Assembly: GCF_030646115.1 (NCBI RefSeq)
Contig: NZ_JAUSMX010000002.1
Location: 186,001 to 250,000, forward strand
Length of the DNA stretch: 64,000 nt
Reading direction: 5' to 3'
Origin: Fluviicoccus sp.
Lineage (GTDB): Bacteria > Pseudomonadota > Gammaproteobacteria > Pseudomonadales > Moraxellaceae
Part shown: piece by piece, positions 1 to 9,509 of the stretch
Numbering within the stretch: the stretch's first letter is position 1
How the letters are laid out: each line of letters begins with the position of its first letter
Notes under the pieces: model-generated
The model's database searches: none
Told to the model about the DNA's origin: nothing
The model's input: the letters and a program-made list of their open reading frames with translations, nothing else
Program-made: the position numbers and the translations under genes

Positions 1-3000
1 CTTTATCACCGACTGTTTTCACCGCTTCAATACTGAGCGCCGGTTGCGTCACCGGACCGGCAAACAGCAGTCGGCCTTGGCGAATGGTCAGTTTTTGGCC
101 ATAGGCTTCGTAGCGTGGCTCCTTGTTACCACCGGCCTTGAGATCAATTTCACCATGGGCCTGCAACCCGCGTTGCTTTTGCTGTTGCAGGCGCAACTGC
201 CCTGACAAGTCACTGGACAAGCCGAAACCTTCAAACCGCACCTTATCCTGCAGCAATAACTCGATATCGGCATTGATATCCCACTTGCGCATGCTTTTGG
301 CGAGCTTCGCACGGGCCTTGCCGTCTTCCGTATTGATAACTCGGATATCCGCTGACAGCGGCACGGCCTGGTCCGAGAGTGTCTGCGGTTTCAGCAACGC
401 CGATGGAACCTCGACCTTGCCGCGTATGTCCACGACATACGGCTCTACCTTGATATTCAGATCCGGATTGACCGTAGCCAGAATTGTTGGCTTTTGCCGT
501 AGTTCCAGTCCGGTTCCACTCAAATGCAGGTTCAGGGAAGGCTCACCCCGCCATTCCGCCAAGCCCTCAACCAGGGCTTTGCCGGGCCCGCTGAAGAAAC
601 TGCCGTCCAGCTTGGCTTCCTTGCCGCGAATGGCGATATTCATGCCGATCTGTTTCAGGTCCAGCGGTGCATCACGGGCGCTGAGTTCACCCCCGCTCAG
701 GGTGAAGTCGCCGTAAAAGTCCGGCCCGGTCAACTCGCCGCTCAAACCACCAGACAGGTTCATTTCACCGTTCAAGTGGCGCATGCCGGGGAAGAACGGC
801 TTGAAAATGGCCAGATTGACCTTTTCAAGCAGCAGTGCGCCGTTGATCAGATAGGGTTTGGTTGAAGGGTCCAGCCAGGCTTCAACATAACCCTGACCAA
901 TATGCGGGGCTTCGGTTTCAAAGCGGATTCGAATTTTCTCGCCTTCCGTGACCATTTTCAGGCCCAGCCGGTCATAGGGCAGCGTGATGGGGTCATCATC
1001 CTCCTGCGCCAGGCCGATGGCGCCCTGACGGGTGTTCAGAGTCAAGCCCAGCTCCGGCAGGCTGCCCTGCTTCCAGTCAACAGATCCCTCGCCTTCCAGC
1101 GTACCTTTCCAAGCCAGTCCTTCCGGAAACAATGGTGTGAAGCGATCCATTTCCAGGCCTTGCAGGCTGAGTCCGGCATGGGCCTGCTGCGGACTGAGCA
1201 CGACCTCATCGGTGGTGCAGATACGTGCCGGTGCGGAAGACCAGCAATGCGCGCCAGCCGTCAGCTTCCGCTCCGCGGTCAGCCATTGCAGGGGCAAGTC
1301 ACCTTCATCCTGTTCCAGAACAGAGCTGTCAACAGCCACGGTACTGGACAGGCTTTTGCCGCGCCAGTCCGATGAACCGGCGGCACTGTCGCTGAGCGAA
1401 CCTTCCAGCACCCCTTCCGCGGTTACCCGATCGGCCTCGATCTGCCAGCTGATGCGGTGAGCGAACCTGGAACCTTCCAGCACCAGCATCGTGTCTGGAA
1501 TGAAGCGTGAACCGTAGGCCAGATCATGGGCATGCAGTTGCAGGAAACCGTTTTCCAGAGCCAGGGCAGGCAAATAGCCGCTGGCGCTGAAGGTCTCTGC
1601 GGAAGCGCCCAGTCCGGTCAGCTTTTCACCGATCAAGTTGAGACTGATACCGGGCTTGGCCTGTTCGCCTTGCAAGCTTACAACTCCGTTTACGGAGCCT
1701 GTCAGGCGATTGTCGAGCAAGGACAGATCTTGCAATGACGAGTTAAGCGACATATCCCATTGGTGGCTCCAAAGACCGCCTTCAATATCGACATGGTCCG
1801 TGCCCCAGTCCGCCTGAAATGCCTGGGTTTTAAAGTCCGGAAGGGCTACGCCGGGCTTGATCTGCAACAGCAGGTCGCCTTGCAGGGCCAGGGGTTGATC
1901 GCGCAGCTGGCCGCTGAGGTTGATATGACGGACGCCGATTTCATGGTTATCCGGCCGCAGCTGACCCGATGCATCCACCGCGCCGCTGACCACTGCAGGC
2001 CATGCGGGCAGCCAGAAGCTATTGGAAAAATCAGTCAGATCGGCGGTAGCTGACCACAGGATGTCCTGACGCCAGTTGAGGGCGGCTGTACCCGAAAATT
2101 TTCCGGCCGGCCCGCCATATTCCAGCAGGTTGGCAGCGAGGCTGTGCATATCTCCGCCAGCGTTGATCTTCCAATCGCCTTCCGGAAACCGGGGTGAGCG
2201 CAGTGACAGCTTACTGCTGAGGGCGTAACGCTCCAGAATGCCCTGATAATCCAGTTCCCCTTGCGCAGAAAAAGCATCCCCCAAGCCGGGGACAGGCCGG
2301 GCCAGGTTTTTCCAGACCAGTGTCAGGTGTTGCGGTTTGTGCCACTGCCAGGGCCAGGCCTTACTTTTCAGCTTGGCGCTCCAGCTTTCATTACCGGCCA
2401 GGTCAGCCTCTATGCTCAGGCTGGATTCCCCGGCGGACATCCGCCCTTCACTGTTCATGACACCCTGGAGCACCGGCAGCGCCACGCGCGGCACCGGCCA
2501 TTGCCGGGACAAGTCAACATTGCTGAGGTGTGACTGCACGTTCCAGGCAATGCCGCCGCGCCAGTACACATCACCATGCATGGACAGTACGCCGCCCATC
2601 AGGGTGCGACCTTCCACAGGCATCAGGCGCAGGCTTTTCCAGTCGGTTTCAGCAAACCAGCGATAGTCACCCTTGGGAATAAATTTGCCTTGCAGTGATG
2701 CATCGCCCAGCAAGGTCAACCCCTTCCGGTTGCCGCGGATATGCGCAAATCCCTGACGGGTCTGCAAGCCGAAATTTTCAGCATACCAGGGCACATTCAT
2801 CTTTCCCCATCGCACCAGGCCCCGATAACCCAGCAAGGGTTGCAAGGTGTTGATGGTGGCAATGGCTTGCATCGGCGCCGGCCGACCATGAACCAACCGC
2901 ACCTCCAACGCCCCCAGATCGCCGGCCACACTGACATCGGCGGGTCGCAGGCGGTGGTTGCTGAGAAAGTCCGCCTGGATGCCGCCACGTGCCTGAATGG

Positions 3001-3610
3001 GATAGTTGTCGATGAAATGCAGGTTTCCACCCAGATGCAAAAAGAACCGGGAATGCTTCAGTTCAACCTGAGTGACATCCAATCGTTGGTGCAGCCATTG
3101 CAGATCCTGCACTGACAGGCTTTCAGCATCCATGATGCCACTGGGCTTGACGATGGCAATCCGGGTCAACAGGCCTTGCCCCAGAATCAGCCGGAACGGC
3201 AGGTTGGGGTGTTTCAGCTGGATCGGGTTGGGGTTTGGTGGTCCGGTGAAGACCAAACGCACACCTTCTCCTTCGAGGGTGTCGATATAAAGCTCCCGCC
3301 GCATCAGGGAGGCCCATGTCAACTGCAGGTGCAGGCGATCGGCATCCAGATGGAATTTCTTGCCGGAAAACCGGAAGTTACGCAGCCGCAAGCCATCTTG
3401 CAGCGTACCGCCCTCCACTTCAAAGCGAATGACGGTTTGCAGTGAGACCAGTCGTTCCAGCAGCCAGCGACTGCCGCCGGGTGAGGCGGCGGCCAGCACC
3501 AGTGACATCCATAACAGGAACAGCAACACCAGTATGGCCACTACGGTATGACTGCCGCCCCGCCACAGCAAACGCAGTATTTTCCGCAGCAGCCTCAGCA
3601 AACGGCGCAT
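1..3610 (-). CDS. tamB: TamB, inner-membrane translocation and assembly module subunit (C-terminus beyond window)
   Basis: TamB spans the periplasm from the inner membrane and works with the outer-membrane protein TamA in outer-membrane protein or phospholipid homeostasis. The frame stays open for about 1,203 codons and runs off the left edge, so the conserved C-terminal DUF490 end is missing. The N-terminus is a basic stretch (MRRLLRLLRK) followed by one hydrophobic anchor near residues 24-42. The rest is a long series of repetitive beta-strand segments, as expected for the family. The start codon overlaps the tamA stop by one base (TGATG), which fixes the start and implies translational coupling. 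TamB proteins usually run to about 1,200-1,400 residues. Confidence 0.9.
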   Translation of the reverse strand, partial: MRRLLRLLRKILRLLWRGGSHTVVAILVLLFLLWMSLVLAAASPGGSRWLLERLVSLQTVIRFEVEGGTLQDGLRLRNFRFSGKKFHLDADRLHLQLTWASLMRRELYIDTLEGEGVRLVFTGPPNPNPIQLKHPNLPFRLILGQGLLTRIAIVKPSGIMDAESLSVQDLQWLHQRLDVTQVELKHSRFFLHLGGNLHFIDNYPIQARGGIQADFLSNHRLRPADVSVAGDLGALEVRLVHGRPAPMQAIATINTLQPLLGYRGLVRWGKMNVPWYAENFGLQTRQGFAHIRGNRKGLTLLGDASLQGKFIPKGDYRWFAETDWKSLRLMPVEGRTLMGGVLSMHGDVYWRGGIAWNVQSHLSNVDLSRQWPVPRVALPVLQGVMNSEGRMSAGESSLSIEADLAGNESWSAKLKSKAWPWQWHKPQHLTLVWKNLARPVPGLGDAFSAQGELDYQGILERYALSSKLSLRSPRFPEGDWKINAGGDMHSLAANLLEYGGPAGKFSGTAALNWRQDILWSATADLTDFSNSFWLPAWPAVVSGAVDASGQLRPDNHEIGVRHINLSGQLRDQPLALQGDLLLQIKPGVALPDFKTQAFQADWGTDHVDIEGGLWSHQWDMSLNSSLQDLSLLDNRLTGSVNGVVSLQGEQAKPGISLNLIGEKLTGLGASAETFSASGYLPALALENGFLQLHAHDLAYGSRFIPDTMLVLEGSRFAHRISWQIEADRVTAEGVLEGSLSDSAAGSSDWRGKSLSSTVAVDSSVLEQDEGDLPLQWLTAERKLTAGAHCWSSAPARICTTDEVVLSPQQAHAGLSLQGLEMDRFTPLFPEGLAWKGTLEGEGSVDWKQGSLPELGLTLNTRQGAIGLAQEDDDPITLPYDRLGLKMVTEGEKIRIRFETEAPHIGQGYVEAWLDPSTKPYLINGALLLEKVNLAIFKPFFPGMRHLNGEMNLSGGLSGELTGPDFYGDFTLSGGELSARDAPLDLKQIGMNIAIRGKEAKLDGSFFSGPGKALVEGLAEWRGEPSLNLHLSGTGLELRQKPTILATVNPDLNIKVEPYVVDIRGKVEVPSALLKPQTLSDQAVPLSADIRVINTEDGKARAKLAKSMRKWDINADIELLLQDKVRFEGFGLSSDLSGQLRLQQQKQRGLQAHGEIDLKAGGNKEPRYEAYGQKLTIRQGRLLFAGPVTQPALSIEAVKTVGDK

Positions 3611-5343
3611 CACAATGCCGGCCCCATAAAGAAATGGATACGCGGTGAGGTGGAGCCGGACTCTGAAACCGGCCAAGCGATATCGAAACGCACCGGTCCG
3701 ACCGGGGAAATCCAGCGCACACCAACCCCGGCACCGGTGGCCAGGCCGTCACTGGCGCTGTCAAAGGCATTACCAGTGTCCACAAAGGTCGCCAACCGCC
3801 AGCGCTTCGTCAACCGGTAGGCGTATTCGGAACTGGCTGTCACCAGATTGGACGCTCCGACCACTTGCCCGGTGCTGTCGCGGGGAGAAAGGCTCTGGTA
3901 ATCAAATCCCCGGACGCTTTGGTCGCCGCCGGCGTAAAAGCGCATGTTCAGAGGAACGCTGTCGAAGTCACTGCTGACAATGGCACCCAAGTCCGACCGC
4001 AGCAAGAGCATATGGCGGTCGGCATAAGTACGTAGTAAGCGCCATCCGGCGCGTAATGAAAGGAACTCGGCATCGGACAACAACGAGCGGGAGGCCAGTT
4101 CAGTCTGGTAATACTGGCGATCCCCCCAGTACGGATCAGCGCCGCCGCGACTGCGGGTCCGGTTCAGATTGAGGCCGGGCAACAACAGATTGTTGGTGAC
4201 TTCCTCTCCGGTCGTCTTGCGCGAAATTTCATTGCTGAAGCGTAATGAATAACCGCGTTGCCAGCCGTCAGCGCGACGGATCAGGCGCTCTACCCCGAGG
4301 GTGTTGCTGTACGTTGTTGCCTCATCCAGCACTTCCCGCTTGAAGCCGGAAAAAATCTGCAGGGTATCGTTAAGCGGATGGGTCCAGGGAATGCCGTAGC
4401 GGAAGGTGGCACTTTGGCGTACCTGTGAAATTTCCGTCGAAGTCTCAATACTGTGACCCCGGTCATTTAGCAGCGGCCGCCGCCAGGCCAGACTCAGCCG
4501 CGGGCCGATGTCCGTGGCGTACCCGACACCGACTTCCAGCTGGTTGGGTTTGGCAGCCGAGAGCCGGACATGTACCGGAACGCGTTGATCCTTAGCCAGA
4601 TCCGGCTCGGCACGCACACGAACATCGTTAAAATATCGGCTGTCGAGCAGGGCTTTGTTGAACTCGATGATCCTGGAGGCCTCATAGGGATCATCCGGGG
4701 AAAAGGTCTTCAGTTTCTCCAGCCACTCGATCTTGAGCGGCAGCGGTTCGGCGTCAGAGGGCGTCGTAAATTCGACATCGCCAAATCGGTATCGGGAGCC
4801 ACTGTTGTATTCCAGCCGGATTTCGGCGGTTTGCGCCGGTTGCAGCACTTTAACTTCGTGCAGGGTCCACTGTCCGCCAAAGTAGCCCCGCTCCAGAGCC
4901 ATGTTCTGCACCAGGGTCTTGATGGCCTCATAGCGACCGTGGTGCAGCACTTCGCCTTCATGCAGCGGCAAAGTCTCCAGCAAGGCCGTGAAAGCAATGT
5001 CATTGCCCGCATCACCTTGATAACGCAGTTCCAACTTCTTGATGATAACCGGTTCGCCCGGTTGGACATCCACCAGCACCTGGGCTGCCTGCGGTGTGAA
5101 GTGAACGGTTGACTGGTAATAACCTACCGACTGCATCGCCTCACGAGCGGCCCTTTTCAGGCGGGCATGGGTATCGCGCCAGTTCAATAAGTCGTCATGG
5201 GTCAGCTTGCCAAAATAAGCCTCAAGGTTGGCCTTGGTTTCGTTGGTGACGCCTTCAATCCGGACCGGCACGTCATCCTGCGCCAGCACGGGGCCGCACA
5301 CGCATGTCATCACCAGGAAGATCCGTTTTTTCCAGTCCAGCAT
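3610..5343 (-). CDS. tamA: TamA, Omp85-family outer-membrane assembly factor
   Basis: This 577-residue protein begins with a signal peptide (cleavage after VLAQ near residue 22). Three POTRA-like segments fill roughly residues 25-270, and a 16-strand Omp85 barrel fills the rest. The barrel contains the family's VRGF signature near residue 480 (AGGDQSVRGFDYQ) and ends in an aromatic-rich strand (IHFFMGPAL). TamA inserts in the outer membrane and pairs with TamB, encoded immediately downstream with a one-base overlap. The length matches E. coli TamA (577). No dedicated regulatory site was recognised in the 93-bp divergent gap to the next gene. Confidence 0.93.
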   Translation of the reverse strand: MLDWKKRIFLVMTCVCGPVLAQDDVPVRIEGVTNETKANLEAYFGKLTHDDLLNWRDTHARLKRAAREAMQSVGYYQSTVHFTPQAAQVLVDVQPGEPVIIKKLELRYQGDAGNDIAFTALLETLPLHEGEVLHHGRYEAIKTLVQNMALERGYFGGQWTLHEVKVLQPAQTAEIRLEYNSGSRYRFGDVEFTTPSDAEPLPLKIEWLEKLKTFSPDDPYEASRIIEFNKALLDSRYFNDVRVRAEPDLAKDQRVPVHVRLSAAKPNQLEVGVGYATDIGPRLSLAWRRPLLNDRGHSIETSTEISQVRQSATFRYGIPWTHPLNDTLQIFSGFKREVLDEATTYSNTLGVERLIRRADGWQRGYSLRFSNEISRKTTGEEVTNNLLLPGLNLNRTRSRGGADPYWGDRQYYQTELASRSLLSDAEFLSLRAGWRLLRTYADRHMLLLRSDLGAIVSSDFDSVPLNMRFYAGGDQSVRGFDYQSLSPRDSTGQVVGASNLVTASSEYAYRLTKRWRLATFVDTGNAFDSASDGLATGAGVGVRWISPVGPVRFDIAWPVSESGSTSPRIHFFMGPAL

Positions 5344-5436
5344 TAGCCGTCACCTGCCTTTATCCGCCGAAATCATACCGAATTTCAGCTGTTTACCGCA
5401 GTAAACGAGCGTGAATGGTTACAAAATTGGAGTGAA

Positions 5437-7362
5437 ATGCTAGCCTCGGTGAAAAATCGCTCATCCGGACGAGTCCATTTCATGAATAACCAGTTCGACC
5501 TGCTGAGAACGCGCCGTTTTCTGCCTTTTTTCTGTACTCAATTCCTGGGTGCGTTCAACGACAACGTCTTCAAGCAGAGCCTGATCATCCTGCTGGCCTT
5601 CAATGCCGCCAGTATGACCACGTTGGCGCCTGTGGTGCTGACCAATCTTTGCGCGGGGTTGTTCATCCTGCCTTTTTTCCTGTTCTCCGCCACGGCCGGG
5701 CAGTTAGCGGACAAGTTCGACAAAACCAGGATCATACGTCTGGTCAAGACAGCTGAAATTCTGATCATGATATTGGCGGGTTTCGGTTTCCATTATCAAC
5801 AGTTATGGATGCTGTTGCTGGCCCTGTTCCTGATGGGTACTCATTCCAGCGTGTTCGGCCCCATCAAATACGCCATTCTGCCGCAGAGCCTGGAAAAGGA
5901 TGAGCTGGTGGGCGGCAATGCTTTGGTGGAAACCGGCACCTCGCTGGCCATACTGTTGGGCTCCATGCTGGGCGGCTGGCTGATTTCATTGGAAGAAGGC
6001 GGCCGGGATATTGTGTCATGGACAGTTCTGGGTATCGCCTTCCTGGGTTTTCTGGTCAGCTGGAAAATTCCGCAAGCGCCAGCGGGCAACCCTGACCTGA
6101 AGATCAACTGGAACCCGTTGAGCGAGACCTGGCACAATTATCAATTCGTGCGCAAGAACCGCGTGGTGATGCTGTCCATCATGGGCATTTCCTGGTTCTG
6201 GTATTACGGTGCCACTTTCCTGACCCAGATTCCCGCCTATACCAAGGATGTGTTGGGGGGTAATGAACATGTCGTGACTTTTCTGCTGACGGTATTCTCG
6301 GTGGGCATCGCGATAGGTTCGTTGCTGTGCGAAAAGCTTTCTGACAAGCGGGTGGAACTGGGCCTGGTGCCCTTTGGTTCCATTGGCCTGACCCTGTTTG
6401 GTGTGGACCTGTTTTTCGCCACCAATCACCTAACGCCGGAAGTCACTACCGGACTGGCGGAGTTCATCGTCAATCCCCTGCACTACCGGGTTATTTTCGA
6501 CTTGGTGGGGATTGGTATTTTTGGCGGTTTCTACATTGTGCCGCTGTATTCCTTGGTGCAGAGCCGCAGCGAACCGGCGCATCGTGCGCGCACCATTGCC
6601 GGCAACAACATCATGAATGCCCTGTTCATGGTGTGTTCGGCCATTATTGCCGTCGTGGTGCTGAAGGTATTGCACCTCACCATTTCCGAACTATTCCTGC
6701 TGACGGCGGTGTTCAGCGCCATCGTCTCGATGTATATCTTCACGCTGGTGCCCGAGTTCCTGATGCGCTTCCTGGTGTGGATCTTCATGAGCCTGTTTTA
6801 CCGGGTGGACCGTCACGGCTTGCAGCACATTCCCGAAGAAGGCCCCTGCGTGGTGGTTTGCAACCATGTCAGCTTTTACGATGCGCTGATTCTGTCCACC
6901 GCCATCCGCCGTCCCATGCGTTTTGTCATGGATCACCATATCTTCAAGATCCCGGTGGTCAGCTTCATTTTCCGCACCGCCCGCGCCATTCCCGTAGCTC
7001 CGGCCAAGGAAGATCCGGAGATGCTTGACCGCGCCTATGACGCCATTGCCGCCGCCCTGGCCGAAGGTGAAATCGTCTGTATTTTCCCCGAAGGCCGCAT
7101 CACCGATAACGGCGAAATTTACCCGTTCAAAAACGGTATTCAGCGTATTGTTGACCGAACCCCGACACCCGTTGTGCCGTTGGCGCTGCGTGGCATGTGG
7201 GGCAGTTTCAGCAGCCGCCGCGGCGGGGCGGCGTTCAGCAAGCTGCCGCGACGGTTCCGTTCGCGGGTGGAAGTGGTTGCCGGTCTGCCGGTGCTGCCGG
7301 AGCATGTGACGCCGGAGTTTCTGCAGGAGCGCGTTCGTGATCTGCGCGGTGACTGTCAGTAA
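5437..7362 (+). CDS. MFS transporter fused to PlsC-type acyltransferase (lysophospholipid flippase/acyltransferase)
   Basis: Residues 1-430 form an MFS transporter of the LplT type, with about twelve membrane segments. Residues 430-641 are a PlsC/LPLAT acyltransferase with the HX4D motif (NHVSFYD), the FPEGR motif and a PVVPLALRG block. Known family members flip lysophospholipids inward and reacylate them. E. coli Aas carries an additional acyl-ACP ligase domain, absent here. A GGAG ribosome site sits just upstream of ATG 5437; an internal ATG at 5482 (MNNQFDLL) gives the more usual family N-terminus and is a real alternative. The gene begins a rightward group with the cyclase and START-like genes. 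Confidence 0.88.
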   Translation: MLASVKNRSSGRVHFMNNQFDLLRTRRFLPFFCTQFLGAFNDNVFKQSLIILLAFNAASMTTLAPVVLTNLCAGLFILPFFLFSATAGQLADKFDKTRIIRLVKTAEILIMILAGFGFHYQQLWMLLLALFLMGTHSSVFGPIKYAILPQSLEKDELVGGNALVETGTSLAILLGSMLGGWLISLEEGGRDIVSWTVLGIAFLGFLVSWKIPQAPAGNPDLKINWNPLSETWHNYQFVRKNRVVMLSIMGISWFWYYGATFLTQIPAYTKDVLGGNEHVVTFLLTVFSVGIAIGSLLCEKLSDKRVELGLVPFGSIGLTLFGVDLFFATNHLTPEVTTGLAEFIVNPLHYRVIFDLVGIGIFGGFYIVPLYSLVQSRSEPAHRARTIAGNNIMNALFMVCSAIIAVVVLKVLHLTISELFLLTAVFSAIVSMYIFTLVPEFLMRFLVWIFMSLFYRVDRHGLQHIPEEGPCVVVCNHVSFYDALILSTAIRRPMRFVMDHHIFKIPVVSFIFRTARAIPVAPAKEDPEMLDRAYDAIAAALAEGEIVCIFPEGRITDNGEIYPFKNGIQRIVDRTPTPVVPLALRGMWGSFSSRRGGAAFSKLPRRFRSRVEVVAGLPVLPEHVTPEFLQERVRDLRGDCQ

Positions 7363-7383
7363 TCCGTTGGAGAGTTTTTCACC

Positions 7384-7953
7384 ATGAAAGCCTTTTTTTC
7401 ACTGATTGACCAAATGAACCGCCGCCCGGAACAGGCTGCTGAACTGGAAAATCTGATCTGGCAAACCTTTGGCGCTGACAAGGCGGTGTTGGCGCTGGAC
7501 ATGAGCGGCTTTTCGCTGACGGTGCGCCGTGACGGTATTCTGGCCTATTTGCGCAAGATCCGCCTGATGCAGGACGTGACTTTACCCCTGATACGGCAGC
7601 ATCAGGGGGATGTCGTGAAGTGTGAGGCGGATAATCTGATGGTTACCTTTGACGACTGCAATGATGCGGTTGCCGCAGCATCCGCCATTCGCCAGGCCTG
7701 CCTGGACATCCGGCAGGAAGTGAGCATCGGGTTGGATTACGGTCATATCCTGCTGATTCCCGATACCGATTGTTACGGCGATGCCGTCAACCTGGCCTTC
7801 AAGCTGGGCGAAGATATTGCCCGAAACAACGAAATCCTGCTGACGGACGAGGTCCATAAACGCCTGTCCCGTGATCAGGTTTCCTGCGAAGAGCAACACG
7901 TATCCATTTCCGGGCTGCAATTGTCGTGCTGGCGGCTGTTGTCCATGGTTTGA
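7384..7953 (+). CDS. Small class III adenylate/guanylate cyclase-domain protein
   Basis: This 189-residue protein is essentially one class III nucleotidyl cyclase homology domain. The two metal-binding aspartates are visible in ALDMSGFS and in KCEADNLMVTF, and the transition-state block reads YGDAVNLAFKL. It lacks a membrane segment or recognisable sensor domain, so the cyclase core stands alone. The start lies 19 bases after the upstream MFS-acyltransferase stop with a GGAG ribosome site, so the two are probably co-transcribed. I infer a nucleotide-cyclase fold; whether it makes cAMP, cGMP or is inactive cannot be settled by reading. The family is often tied to membrane or stress signalling. 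Confidence 0.75.
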   Translation: MKAFFSLIDQMNRRPEQAAELENLIWQTFGADKAVLALDMSGFSLTVRRDGILAYLRKIRLMQDVTLPLIRQHQGDVVKCEADNLMVTFDDCNDAVAAASAIRQACLDIRQEVSIGLDYGHILLIPDTDCYGDAVNLAFKLGEDIARNNEILLTDEVHKRLSRDQVSCEEQHVSISGLQLSCWRLLSMV

Positions 7954-8041
7954 CCACCCTTTATTCACAAAACAGCATTGGTATGCGCAGGCGGAGTTGG
8001 CTAAAGTCCGCGATTCCATTTTTGTACGACCGTGCCAAGCC

Positions 8042-9406
8042 ATGAAAGCTGTGTATGCCTGCCTGCTCTGGGCCTGTGTGTTTGTTCCCTGCGCTCATGC
8101 AGCCGAATATGGGCTGAATGACTGGCAAAACCCAGCACCCCATGGCCTGGAGCCCTTCAGCGGCAATGCCGCCGCATTGGCTGATCTGGCAGCGGACACC
8201 GTAGCGGTCTACCCGCACGCTCCCCGCGACTTTACGCTGGAGGTCAAGGGCAAGCTGAAGAAATACCGCAACCAGCAGTTTGTGTCCGCCGCGCTGGTGT
8301 TACCCGTAAGTGCTGCCACGGTGGCGCAAACCGTACGCCATTATCCCGGCTATGCCGGCTTCCTGCCCAAGACCACACTGTCTCGTCTCAAGCAGCAATC
8401 CGGGCCGCACTCGCTGATGCAATACCATGTGCGCATTGACCTGCCGATGCCCTTCCCCAATGTCTCTGAAGATATCCTGGCACAGCACACGGTGGAGCCG
8501 GACGGTTCGGTTTCGGCGAGACTGATTGATGCCCCGATGGACATTGGCCTGGCCCGTTATCAGTGGTTCCCGATCGACGCCCAACATACCCTGCTGGTGT
8601 TCACCACCTGGACCGATTTAAGCAGCGCCACCTTCCTGCTGCGCACCATCATGCGTGCATTCCCGGATATTCGCTTTGCCATTCCCTATGTCGGTAACGG
8701 ATTCCTGGCCGAGGCTTTCCGCAACCGGCTGGCGCCCGCATCCAGCCCCAATCCTGCCACCCTGCCTGCCATTCCCCCCGCCAAGGAAATGGTGTGGACA
8801 CCGGAGCGGAAACAAGTCCTTTCCCGATTGCTGGCCCATGGTGAAACCGCTTTCATCCATCCGCCGGTATGGATCCGCGGCGCCAACGACCAGCCCGTTG
8901 ATCTGCGTTTCATCACCGCCATCGGCCAGGTTCATGCCCCCGTGGACTCCACCCGGCAACTGACCACGGACTTTGCCCGCTACCCGAAAATCTTTCCACA
9001 GGTGCGCAAGGTCAGGATTCAGCAAACCCAGGGCTCAGGTTTCAATATGGACATGAAACTGGGGATCGGCTTGGGCTTCCTGTCGCTGCCGGTCAACCTT
9101 TCCATCGCTCATACCTGGGGCAAGGACCGCACGCTCTACTACAAATCCTTCGCCGGTGATGTCGAGCATATTCAGGGGCAATGGCATTGGGAGGAAGCCG
9201 CCGGCAACAGCACCTGGATGCATCTGCATTCGGCCGGTGAAGTGGGTGAGCATCCCCCGCATGTGCTGAAACTGGCCAAGTACCTGCCCTATAATGATTT
9301 CCTGCCGACGCTGGGGGCGCAGGTGATCAGCCTGCGCAAGCTGGAACATTGGGTTGAGAGACAGCAACCGGGGGCGGTGCAGCCGGAAGAGCCTTTACCT
9401 GAATAG
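8042..9406 (+). CDS. Secreted START/SRPBCC-like lipid-binding protein
   Basis: The best start is ATG 8042, giving MKAVYACLLWACVFVPCAHA, a clear signal peptide; upstream in-frame codons lack that property. The mature protein of about 430 residues seems to hold two SRPBCC/START-like halves (roughly 55-255 and 280-440), a fold that binds lipids or quinones in a hydrophobic pocket. The family call rests on overall pattern and is tentative. It follows the cyclase gene after an 88-bp gap and precedes an alpha/beta hydrolase. Its position behind a lysophospholipid-handling gene suggests a periplasmic lipid-related role, which is inference. Confidence 0.6.
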   Translation: MKAVYACLLWACVFVPCAHAAEYGLNDWQNPAPHGLEPFSGNAAALADLAADTVAVYPHAPRDFTLEVKGKLKKYRNQQFVSAALVLPVSAATVAQTVRHYPGYAGFLPKTTLSRLKQQSGPHSLMQYHVRIDLPMPFPNVSEDILAQHTVEPDGSVSARLIDAPMDIGLARYQWFPIDAQHTLLVFTTWTDLSSATFLLRTIMRAFPDIRFAIPYVGNGFLAEAFRNRLAPASSPNPATLPAIPPAKEMVWTPERKQVLSRLLAHGETAFIHPPVWIRGANDQPVDLRFITAIGQVHAPVDSTRQLTTDFARYPKIFPQVRKVRIQQTQGSGFNMDMKLGIGLGFLSLPVNLSIAHTWGKDRTLYYKSFAGDVEHIQGQWHWEEAAGNSTWMHLHSAGEVGEHPPHVLKLAKYLPYNDFLPTLGAQVISLRKLEHWVERQQPGAVQPEEPLPE

Positions 9407-9422
9407 CATCCCGCCTGGATGA

Positions 9423-9440
9423 TGACATTGGGTAATGTCA
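9423..9440. promoter_or_regulatory. Perfect 7-bp inverted repeat upstream of the hydrolase gene
   Basis: TGACATT and AATGTCA are separated by four bases in the gap before the hydrolase gene. A TTGACC hexamer follows about six bases downstream. The layout suits an operator for a dimeric repressor, but no cognate regulator is encoded alongside. Confidence 0.35.
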
Positions 9441-9509
9441 CACTATTGACCAACAGTATATTTGCTGACACAGTATGCGTTCCCAAACAGAACCCGACCG
9501 GAGTCCGTA

